From: CAZMRW01 sp964568805
Lineage (GTDB): Bacteria > Pseudomonadota > Gammaproteobacteria > Methylococcales > Methylomonadaceae
Assembly: GCA_964568805.1 (NCBI GenBank)
Contig: CAZMRW010000068.1
Location: 1-26,160 of the forward strand
Direction of reading: 5' to 3'
Length of the DNA stretch: 26,160 nt
Below, piece by piece: positions 1 to 6,705 of the stretch. A program made the translations under genes and the position numbers. Position 1 is the stretch's first letter, and each line of letters starts with the position of its first letter. Under the pieces are notes generated by a model. That model had not been told where the DNA came from, ran no database searches, and saw only the letters and a list, made by a program, of their open reading frames with translations.

Positions 1-479
1 CCATGCTGCGCCCAGCTCAAATGCACATTGGCGACATGCAATAATCCGAACCCCGGCACATTGATGCAGGATAACGTGATATTTCGGGACATAAAATTAT
101 CCTTGCAATGATCTGCCGATACATAAGCCGAATAATTATGCAGCATCGGATAACGGCTTAGGATGGCGGTACCCTCCCGCCAACGGTCAAAACCGATGTG
201 GCTCCAGTCCTGATGAATGTGATACCAAAGCCCCCACTGGCGCAATGTCCTGCAAATCCGAAAGGCCATGTTGGAAGGCGACTCTCCGTAAGGCTCGGTA
301 ATCGGGTCGTGCCTGTATTCTCCGACTTCCTGGAAACAAATGACATCGATGTTTTGCCGGGCGACCGCATCAGCGATGATATGCACTTCGCGCTCGTGCT
401 GATGCATCGTCTCGAAGGGGCAATGGCGCGGATGCTGCTGGTAGGTATGCAAATTCAGTGTGAGCAGAGATAATTCCAT
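1..479 (-). CDS. Endonuclease/exonuclease/phosphatase-superfamily enzyme, N-terminal 159 codons (cut by window edge)
   Basis: Reading the minus strand from an ATG at 479, an open frame runs without a stop to the window edge, so the 3' part is missing. The protein starts MELSLLTLNLHTYQ and then shows DVICFQEVGEY around residue 50, whose Glu is the usual metal ligand of the EEP (DNase I-like) fold. SHIGFDRWREGTAILSRYP follows near residues 104-122, then HVANVHLSW near the cut end. The block with SHIGFD, EG and AILSR resembles sugar-phosphate phosphatases of this fold (the maltose-6'-phosphate phosphatase type) more than DNA repair nucleases, but this is a resemblance from memory. No signal peptide is seen, so it is probably cytoplasmic. 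The ribosome site before the ATG is weak. Fold assignment is good; substrate is unknown. Confidence 0.8.
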   Translation of the reverse strand, partial: MELSLLTLNLHTYQQHPRHCPFETMHQHEREVHIIADAVARQNIDVICFQEVGEYRHDPITEPYGESPSNMAFRICRTLRQWGLWYHIHQDWSHIGFDRWREGTAILSRYPMLHNYSAYVSADHCKDNFMSRNITLSCINVPGFGLLHVANVHLSWAQH

Positions 480-626
480 AGACTCTGTAAGATTAAACCG
501 TCGACCTGCAAAAAGTATGAAAAACGATATTTTAGTCAGGCATTATGTCATGGTGATGACTCAAACCAAGATAGCCCAATAACATTTTGAAAGTTCCGCG
601 CGGGGCGTCTGATACGCTCTGCCAAC

Positions 627-1379
627 TCAAAAACGCATCGCCTCGCCTTTCCGGTTGATAATGAGCATGTCCTCATAACCGAATAACGCATTCAGATGAT
701 GCAGAAAAGGATGCTGCCCCTGCTCCCGCCATAAGCTGCTGAGTTGCGCTTGCACATCGCGATAGCGCTGCTCGTCATCCGGTTCGTCCTTCCCGGGCAG
801 TTGTTCTGCGATTTCGCTGATCAGCCCCAACCACATCTCGCTGGCGCCCATGATGAAACTGGGCCAGGTTTTCTGCACCATGAGCGGCCAGACAGGATCG
901 CTGGTATCTTGCACATTCGGTTTTGAATTATGCCGCGGATCGTCGTAATCGATCCGAACCAGCCGATGATCCGCTAATAATTGCTGCGCAACCGGGTTTG
1001 CCTTCAGAACCCTGAAAATACGGCCGGCGGTATCCGCAGTACTATAAAACACAAAACTGAAGCGATGCCCGGCCCCATCTCGTGCCGCCCGGCGATGAAA
1101 ACGCCATAATTCGATGGCCGGGCGGTGCTCTTTCAACACCGGCGCGATGATCCGATGCGCCAGCAGCACGTCCCTATGCCACGCCGGATCCTGCTCCTCA
1201 GGCCAATCGATTTCATAACTTGCCCGCCACCAACCTTTGGCAGCTGCGTCCGTTTTTGGAATGACGTCCGGAACCGGTGACCCGGCGGGCTTCGAAACAC
1301 TGCAGGCGCTCAACACCAGCATTGCTGTGAAAAATAAAAAAAATCGTTTTAAGGGATTAATGCCGATAAAGCCAGTCAT
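627..1379 (-). CDS. Putative lipoprotein of unknown function
   Basis: The product is about 250 residues. It opens with a basic stretch and a hydrophobic core ending in the lipobox LSAC, with the acylated Cys at residue 26, so it should be exported and lipid-anchored. The next residues (Ser, Val) give no Asp at +2, which suggests outer-membrane sorting if Lol rules apply. The mature part is soluble-looking, with a conserved-looking core (FSFVFYSTADTAGRIFRVLK, VRIDYDDPRHNSKPNVQDTS, WPSFIMGASEMWLGLISE) and many Trp residues. I do not recognise a named family. A TTG 12 bases upstream (1391) keeps the frame open, but the ATG at 1379 gives a more normal lipoprotein signal. It lies alone between the EEP gene and the M20 gene. 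Confidence 0.75.
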   Translation of the reverse strand: MTGFIGINPLKRFFLFFTAMLVLSACSVSKPAGSPVPDVIPKTDAAAKGWWRASYEIDWPEEQDPAWHRDVLLAHRIIAPVLKEHRPAIELWRFHRRAARDGAGHRFSFVFYSTADTAGRIFRVLKANPVAQQLLADHRLVRIDYDDPRHNSKPNVQDTSDPVWPLMVQKTWPSFIMGASEMWLGLISEIAEQLPGKDEPDDEQRYRDVQAQLSSLWREQGQHPFLHHLNALFGYEDMLIINRKGEAMRF

Positions 1380-1453
1380 GCGTTTTACCAAAAACCTTCT
1401 TCATGAGAGAGTCGAACACTGTAGGACAAGCGTCTGTAAAAAAATGTGCCATC

Positions 1454-2641
1454 CTATCCGGCTTGAGAAACGTCCAATACCGATTCAACCAGCTTGACCC
1501 AATAAGCCACACCCACCGGCAGGATGTCGTCGTTAAAATCATAATGTGGATTATGCAGTAAACAGCTGTTATCGGAAGCTCCGTTACCAATCCAGATATA
1601 GCAACCCGGTTTTTCCTGCAGCATGAACGCAAAATCTTCCGAACCCATGCAGGGTGTGGGATCGCGGTTGACGCCGCTGTCTCCGGCCACGGCAATTGCA
1701 GCTTTTAACGCCATGGCCGTTTCTGCCTCGGTGTTGAACGTGACGGGGTAACCCGGATTTTCAGGGTTAAAATCAATTTCCGCCGCAACCCCCAGTCCTT
1801 CGCTGATCCCTTTTACCAACAGGCAGATTTTCTCTATGATCGCCTGTTGCACGGCGCTTTTGAAACAGCGGAAGGTGCCGCGAATCAAGGCTTCCTCGGG
1901 TATCGCATTCCAGGTATGGCCGGCATGAATCTGGGTAATGCTGACGACGGCTGAATCGGCCGGATCGATATTGCGGCTGACGATGGTTTGCAAGGCATTG
2001 ACGATCTGTGCGGCAGCGACGATGGTGTCATTGCCTAAATGCGGCATCGCGGCGTGAGTCGCACAGCCTTTGACCCGGATTTCGAAACAGTCGAACGACG
2101 CCATCATCGGGCCCGGTTTAACCGCAAAATGCCCTGCCGGAATATCCGGAAAATTGTGCATGCCAAAAACACGATCGGCGGGAAATCGTTCAAACAAACC
2201 GTCAGTTATCATGCGCCGGGCGCCGGCACGGCCTTCTTCAGTAGGCTGAAAAATAAAATAAACGGTACCGTCAAAATTGCGGTGTTTTGCCAGATAGCTG
2301 GCCGCGCCAAGCAACATCACCGAATGCCCGTCATGGCCGCAAGCATGCATTTTGCCGGGATGTCGGGATTTATAGGCAAAGGTGTTCCGCTCCTCTATTA
2401 ACAGCGCATCCATATCGGCGCGCAAGGCAATCTTTTTGCTGCTGTTTCCGGCCGTCAGCGTCGCAACAACGCCGGTTTTACCCAATCCCTGATGAACATC
2501 CAGACCAAATCCCGCCAGCTTATCGGCGATAAATTTTGCTGTTTCGGTTTCCTCAAAAGCGGTTTCGGGAAACTGATGAAGTTGCTGACGCCATTGACGC
2601 AACTCCTGGTGCAGATGGGGTATTTCGTTTGGTATTGTCAT
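1454..2641 (-). CDS. M20 family metallo-amidohydrolase (hippurate / N-acyl-amino-acid hydrolase type)
   Basis: This is a 395-residue cytoplasmic enzyme of peptidase family M20D, which hydrolyses amide bonds of N-acyl or N-aryl amino acids using two metal ions. Family motifs are all visible. RADMDA lies at 74-79 and HACGHDGH at about 99-106, with metal ligands Cys101 and His103. PTEEG lies at about 133-137, with catalytic Glu135 and ligand Glu136. MHNFP carries ligand His162, GSEDFAFM lies near the C-terminus, and a final HNPHYDFNDD holds the last His ligand. The dimerisation domain lies between (GCATHAAMPHLGNDT). Length is typical. A TTG six codons upstream (2659) is open, but the ATG is preferred; neither has a strong ribosome site. 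The exact substrate cannot be read from the sequence, and no neighbour helps. Confidence 0.92.
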   Translation of the reverse strand: MTIPNEIPHLHQELRQWRQQLHQFPETAFEETETAKFIADKLAGFGLDVHQGLGKTGVVATLTAGNSSKKIALRADMDALLIEERNTFAYKSRHPGKMHACGHDGHSVMLLGAASYLAKHRNFDGTVYFIFQPTEEGRAGARRMITDGLFERFPADRVFGMHNFPDIPAGHFAVKPGPMMASFDCFEIRVKGCATHAAMPHLGNDTIVAAAQIVNALQTIVSRNIDPADSAVVSITQIHAGHTWNAIPEEALIRGTFRCFKSAVQQAIIEKICLLVKGISEGLGVAAEIDFNPENPGYPVTFNTEAETAMALKAAIAVAGDSGVNRDPTPCMGSEDFAFMLQEKPGCYIWIGNGASDNSCLLHNPHYDFNDDILPVGVAYWVKLVESVLDVSQAG

Positions 2642-2918
2642 GTTGAGCCGAGTACACAAAGGGATCAGTCATGCTACAACGAAAGCCGGATCGCGCAAAA
2701 TAATTCTTGACGGCATAGAAGTTTCAGCCGAACTGAAATTAACGATGCTGCCGGGCATTGTCCTGGTCTGGTATGTCGGTCTATGCAGAAAAGACAGGTT
2801 GGGAAAGCCGTGTATTCAATAAAAATTTAAACCGGCCTTGACTGTTTCTGATTGGGTTATAATTCCTATAAAGATTGCTGACCGCTGTTTCCATCGACTG
2901 GATAAAATTCAAATCAAC

Positions 2919-3278
2919 ATGCTTAAAATCGTTCATATCAGCTTCGCCTTCATGACCCTGATCAGTTTTGTCGGCCGGATTATCCTGTCCGAAACCTGTC
3001 CCAAACTACTTGAACGAAAGGCGCTTCGCATTGCGCCTCATGTGATCGATACCTTATTGCTGGTAACAGGCATTACGCTGGTTTTTCAGGGAAACTGGTT
3101 ATCAGGGCAGTACGACTGGATTATCGCCAAGTTTGCGGCATTATTTGGCTATATCGGCTTTGGCGTGGTTGCGATGCGGCATCGGGGAATGGTTAAATGG
3201 CTGGCCTTTGCCGGTGCGATCGCGTGCTTTATCTATATCGGAGGCGCCGCCGTCACCAAACAACCCTGGTTCTTATAG
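2919..3278 (+). CDS. SirB2-like integral membrane protein
   Basis: The product is a 119-residue protein with about four hydrophobic helices. It begins MLKIVHISFAFMTLISFVGR, which is characteristic of the SirB2 family, and contains RIAPHVIDTLLLVTGITL and a final helix ending in TKQPWFL. SirB2 was named from Salmonella invasion-gene regulation, but its biochemical role is unknown; the arrangement resembles small haem- or quinone-associated membrane proteins. The frame is open further upstream to a TTG at 2838, but the ATG at 2919 matches the normal family N-terminus and length. It is a lone plus-strand gene between the M20 gene and the phosphorylase-like gene, and ends 16 bases before the latter's stop (convergent). 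Confidence 0.85.
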   Translation: MLKIVHISFAFMTLISFVGRIILSETCPKLLERKALRIAPHVIDTLLLVTGITLVFQGNWLSGQYDWIIAKFAALFGYIGFGVVAMRHRGMVKWLAFAGAIACFIYIGGAAVTKQPWFL

Positions 3279-3294
3279 TCATAAGCCTCCTTCA

Positions 3295-4116
3295 TTACAA
3301 ATAGAATTCCCTTTTAGTGAGTTCCTGCTCCAGCCAAATCAGAACATCCCTGCCCTTCTGCATGACCTTTTCGTCAAATTCCAGGGATTGATGTCCGGTT
3401 AAACAGTTCCATCGGCTCAACTTGTCTTTTAATTGCCCCCGTTCACTGGCAGTAAAATGATAGCGCCGGATCAACTCGGCCAACATCGTGGGCTCGGGAG
3501 CCGTGATCAGATCAGCCAGACGGATTAACTCGGCTATCACAACGTCGATTGTTGTCATATGCGCAGCGATGAAGGCAGCAGCCTGGTCAGGTTTAAGAGC
3601 ATCCGCCGGTGACGATCGATTATCGGAAATGATCTTGACGCATTGCACTAACTCGGCCGTAGAAAACCGTATGGCCGTTTCAAAAAAAGCAGAGGCTTCC
3701 ATATCGCAAAGATAGGGATGGTCATAGCCCAGTTGCGGTCTCGACGCAGTCTGTATAGTGCCGGCGGGACAAAGCGTTTTATACACCTGCGGCGGATAAA
3801 AGTTTTTCCGATTGTCGATATCGATAATTTTATCGATGATAAATGCGCTGCCCAGGGCATGATCTCGATGTCCGGCGATTCCGATATTAAGCAGCACCGG
3901 ATGCGGCACCGATGAAAACAATGCCTGAGTGTAAGCCACTCCGGCAGACATTGCACATTTGCCAAGCCCTGTTACCGTCAGGCAGATTTCGTTATTGCCA
4001 TAAACACTAAAAGGCTGAACGGACGTATCTTTCTTTAATTTGAAATATTTGACCAGAGGTTTGGCTTCGCAGGGCAGCGCCGTATAAATAAAAACCTTGT
4101 AGCGGGATGAATTCAT
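3295..4116 (-). CDS. Phosphorylase/nucleosidase-fold protein (PNP/MTAN superfamily) with C-terminal helical extension
   Basis: The product is 273 residues. The N-terminal 180 or so follow the purine/uridine phosphorylase fold. A start like FIYTALPCEAKP is followed by TGLGKCAMSAGVAYTQAL, LLNIGIAGHRDHALGS (about 75-90), CDMEASAFF (137-145, with the Met-Glu that holds the ribose) and IISDNRSS (about 163-168, with the Asp that protonates the base in MTA/SAH nucleosidases). These key residues suggest an active N-glycosidase or phosphorylase. Beyond residue 185 about 90 extra residues form a predicted helical tail not found in MTAN. The start could also be a TTG 12 bases upstream (4128). The substrate is unknown; the AlkB-like neighbour 54 or more bases upstream could hint at modified-base metabolism, which is inference. 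Confidence 0.82.
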   Translation of the reverse strand: MNSSRYKVFIYTALPCEAKPLVKYFKLKKDTSVQPFSVYGNNEICLTVTGLGKCAMSAGVAYTQALFSSVPHPVLLNIGIAGHRDHALGSAFIIDKIIDIDNRKNFYPPQVYKTLCPAGTIQTASRPQLGYDHPYLCDMEASAFFETAIRFSTAELVQCVKIISDNRSSPADALKPDQAAAFIAAHMTTIDVVIAELIRLADLITAPEPTMLAELIRRYHFTASERGQLKDKLSRWNCLTGHQSLEFDEKVMQKGRDVLIWLEQELTKREFYL

Positions 4117-4182
4117 GATCCTGGGCAATGTAAATAGACAAGATGTCTGCCCGGAATTGTATCTCGGACGACTCGTTCTTCG

Positions 4183-4785
4183 CTACGCTATCGATTGTAT
4201 TTTCCGAAAGGTCAGGTTAATTCGCGGCCCCTTTAATTTTGTTGTTTTCGGTATCGAATGTACCCAGTGATGTTGCAGAGTCCCCGCCATCACCAGCAAA
4301 TCGCCGTGGCCAAGACTAATGTCCAGACTTTCCTTGCATTTTTTATGATGCAGTTTAAACAAACGCTCATCGCCCAGACTCAATGATGCGATCACAGGAT
4401 TTTGCCCCAATTCCTTTTCATCATCGGCATGACACCCCATGGAGTCCCTGCCGTCACGGTATAAATTAGCCAACACGCTATTAAATGTCCATTGGCACTG
4501 GCCTTCAACCCGGTTTTTAATGGCCAGCAATTCATCGGTCCATGGCTGCGGCTGATGATCTGCGCCTGAATACCGGTAACAGGCGTCCGGGTCGCCATAC
4601 CAGCACATCAGCCGCGGCACCTTGCACCATTTTCCGTAGATGAATACAGACTCTTCCTGCCATGCCAAAGTCGTTTTAAGGCTTAAAAACAGCCGATCGG
4701 CCTCAGGCTGACTATAAAACTGCCTGATCAAATACAGTTCGCCATCGAAGGGAGCAAAATTGCTTGGCTGACTGGATGGTAACAC
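4183..4785 (-). CDS. AlkB-like 2-oxoglutarate/Fe(II) dioxygenase (ALKBH2/3 type DNA repair)
   Basis: This enzyme should oxidatively remove alkyl groups such as 1-methyladenine and 3-methylcytosine from nucleic acid bases. All family hallmarks are present: NLY (107-109) for 2-oxoglutarate, GCHADDE with iron ligands His119 and Asp121, the third ligand His176 in WVHSIPK, and the pair Arg188/Arg194 (R-x5-R) binding 2-oxoglutarate. The frame is open to an ATG at 4914, but a GTG at 4785 gives exactly 200 residues. It has an AGG about 9 bases before it and leaves the usual short leader before the first conserved block (GELYLIRQF). The 43 residues upstream are rich in Arg and look non-coding. No Ada-type operator was recognised. 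Confidence 0.88.
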   Translation of the reverse strand: MLPSSQPSNFAPFDGELYLIRQFYSQPEADRLFLSLKTTLAWQEESVFIYGKWCKVPRLMCWYGDPDACYRYSGADHQPQPWTDELLAIKNRVEGQCQWTFNSVLANLYRDGRDSMGCHADDEKELGQNPVIASLSLGDERLFKLHHKKCKESLDISLGHGDLLVMAGTLQHHWVHSIPKTTKLKGPRINLTFRKIQSIA

Positions 4786-5038
4786 TCGATGATGCCTGAT
4801 GATTACTCTTGGAGAGAGCCTATTGTACGGTAAGGAATCACCGTAGAATATAGAAATGATAACGCGATTGAATAAAACAAGAGGATCAGCCCCGCGAAAC
4901 CGACATCGCATCAAGCCGTGAATAGCCGAAAATAACGTATTGAAACAGTGGAAATGGCTTATCCAGGGTAAAGGATAGGCTAATTGACGTGAATCGCTTG
5001 CTAAGGAATTTGATTTATCTGATTTGGTGAAACCGAAT

Positions 5039-5071
5039 CAGATTCGATTGCAGCGAAGGCAACCGAATCTG
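5039..5071 (-). terminator. Stem-loop downstream of the secreted-protein gene
   Basis: CAGATTCGATTG (5039-5050) and CAACCGAATCTG (5060-5071) are complementary except for one mismatch (a G-T wobble on RNA), with a 9-base loop. The hairpin starts 16 bases past the stop codon of the minus-strand gene ending at 5087, so it may stop or stabilise its transcript, although no clear T-run follows. A second, overlapping 13-base palindrome (5034-5046, CGAATC-A-GATTCG) offers an alternative fold. Confidence 0.45.
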
Positions 5072-5086
5072 AATTGGCGGCAATAC

Positions 5087-5473
5087 TTAATGAGTCTTGT
5101 CGTAGATTGCTTTCATTTCTTTAAACGAAGCCAAGGCATCTCTTAATGATTGTTCTGCCGGTTGCAAGTTACCCGCTTTTAATTCCGAAATTGCGCTTTT
5201 TATATAATTGACTGCTTTTGCACGCTGGCGTTCGGTGACTTCAAAGCGGAACTCTTTTTGCTGTTGGCGGGCTTCGGTAGCTGCCTTGATGACTGCTTCT
5301 TTATCGCCGCCTTTTTCCATTAAGCTAACGGCTAATTCCAAGTTGGAAATTGTGTTTTCAGCAGCTGCTGTAACGGCATCTTGGCCTGCTGGTTTTGCAT
5401 AAGCGCTAGTTGAACCTGCAGCCAAAGCGCACACCATTGCCAGAGAAACTGCGATATTTTTAATTGAATTCAT
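5087..5473 (-). CDS. Small secreted helical protein (SmbP-like arrangement)
   Basis: The product is 128 residues with a clear signal peptide: a basic start, a hydrophobic core, and SAYA-K as the likely cleavage site after residue 26. The mature 100 residues are all helix-formers, with two similar halves: about 38-67 (ISNLELAVSLMEKGGDKEAV) and about 89-122 (IKSAISELKAGNLQPAEQSL). The pattern of a helix, a short Gly turn, then a helix resembles the periplasmic small metal-binding protein SmbP, but the many His residues that bind metal in SmbP are absent here, so metal binding is doubtful. It is a lone gene. A very AT-rich leader lies upstream and AAGG lies about 11 bases before the ATG. Function is not known. 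Confidence 0.8.
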   Translation of the reverse strand: MNSIKNIAVSLAMVCALAAGSTSAYAKPAGQDAVTAAAENTISNLELAVSLMEKGGDKEAVIKAATEARQQQKEFRFEVTERQRAKAVNYIKSAISELKAGNLQPAEQSLRDALASFKEMKAIYDKTH

Positions 5474-6059
5474 TTTTTATTAAACCTTAAATATAATGTG
5501 GATATCATTCATATAACCATTAACATAAGATTTAAAGCAGAAATGCAAGAATTCAAATTAATTAACGACTATATAAGTACAATTATAGTAACACACGATA
5601 ATGAGATTTTAAAATGAAATAATTATAATTTATAGATAAGTATATATGACATATTCTATTTACTAAGAATCATCCGCTTTTCTTTACACATACCTTCATC
5701 TGCCGTTCTGTCAGGCTTCAGCCCGCTTGGTCCGATGAGTTTTAAAAATTTGCACTAATCCCGACCGGATTAACTAAACCAATTCAGATTCCGGCTGTCC
5801 AATTCCGCATTAAGACAGAACCTTTCAAATTGGGCTGAAACTGATCGATCGTCAGGCAACCATTTAAATGTTGGTATCCTTCCCCATGCAGTATACACGG
5901 CCTGTTTTTTTAGATTACCAAGGACTTCTCAATATGAAATGTTCCCCTTTTGGAAGGCTTTGTATTGATGACTAGCGATATCGGTCTTTTTGGGTCCGGA
6001 TGTCATTTATGGTTAACGCTATTCATTCTTTCTGAAAATTATCGGAATAGGAGAAAATC
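5474..6059. other. 586-base AT-rich gap without a recognisable gene
   Basis: This stretch separates the divergent secreted-protein and DUF1269-type genes, so it must hold both promoters. I see no long open frame, tRNA or repeat family. Two 8-base complementary pairs occur in crossed order: GTTCTGTC 5705-5712 with GACAGAAC 5814-5821, and TTCAGCCC 5717-5724 with GGGCTGAA 5832-5839. A perfect 10-base palindrome CATTTAAATG lies at 5861-5870. The part from 5520 to 5700 is extremely AT-rich, as expected of a promoter or protein-binding region. Confidence 0.6.
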
Positions 6060-6563
6060 ATGAGAAGAATTTATTTTTTAGTTCCTGATATTAAGACCAC
6101 TCATAAAATTGTTGATGAACTCCGGGCAGTGGGTATGGAAGAACGCCAAATTCATATATTGGCCAAAAGAGACACGCCGCTTGAAGATATTCCGGAAGCG
6201 GGGATGTCCTTGAAAACGGATTTCATCCCGGCGCTTGAGCGGGGCGCCGCTTTAGGCGGTACCACAGGATTACTGGCTGGAATGGTTGCTCTGCGGTTTG
6301 CCGGATTTGCTATCGCCGGAGGCCCTATATTGGGCCTGATCATGGCGGGTGCGACCATTGGTTCGCTGATGGGGGGACTAGCGGGTATGAATTCAGGCAA
6401 TTCAAGATTAAAACAGTTCGAACAGGCGATCGAACAAGGAGAATTATTAGTCTTGCTCGATACCCCAAAAGACCAAATAGAGCACATCAAAAAACTGATT
6501 TTAAAACATCATCCGAAAGCGACATTTGAGGGCATCGAACCCCTGCTGCCGCTAACCTATTAA
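6060..6563 (+). CDS. DUF1269-type membrane protein, possibly stress-related
   Basis: The product is 167 residues. The N-terminal 55 form a small alpha/beta domain (RRIYFLVPDIKTTHKIVDEL, then QIHILAKRD). Two adjacent hydrophobic Gly-rich segments follow at about 60-80 and 83-108, with small-residue spacing typical of a glycine zipper hairpin. A C-terminal alpha/beta part (GELLVLLDTPKDQIEHIKKL) comes last. This layout matches the DUF1269 / general-stress-protein-17M-like proteins. Molecular function is not established; some relatives respond to stress. The ATG has a strong ribosome site (GGAATAGGAG, about 7 bases upstream) and a terminator follows, so the gene is a monocistronic unit. Confidence 0.8.
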   Translation: MRRIYFLVPDIKTTHKIVDELRAVGMEERQIHILAKRDTPLEDIPEAGMSLKTDFIPALERGAALGGTTGLLAGMVALRFAGFAIAGGPILGLIMAGATIGSLMGGLAGMNSGNSRLKQFEQAIEQGELLVLLDTPKDQIEHIKKLILKHHPKATFEGIEPLLPLTY

Positions 6564-6602
6564 GTTTAATATCCTCAAAAGGGTTACAACGCCCTTGTCT
6601 TC

Positions 6603-6640
6603 AACAGGAGCCAGCCGGTTTCGGCTCCTGTTATTTCTTT
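6603..6640 (+). terminator. Rho-independent terminator after the DUF1269-type gene
   Basis: AACAGGAGCC (6603-6612) and GGCTCCTGTT (6623-6632) form a perfect 10-base stem with a 10-base loop, followed by the T-rich ATTTCTTT. It lies 40 bases past the stop codon at 6563 and insulates it from the convergent putA gene. Confidence 0.85.
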
Positions 6641-6705
6641 CAAGACAGTTTCAGGCATCTCTCTACACGCTTTAGTCCAATCGCATGTCTCGCCAGGGTG
6701 AGAAA

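Noticed and set aside
5934..5975. A 13-residue open frame (MKCSPFGRLCIDD) with AAGGA 9 bases before its ATG, ending 84 bases ahead of the DUF1269-type gene.
   Set aside because: It is too short to support alone, has no attenuator structure behind it, and such frames arise by chance in AT-rich DNA.
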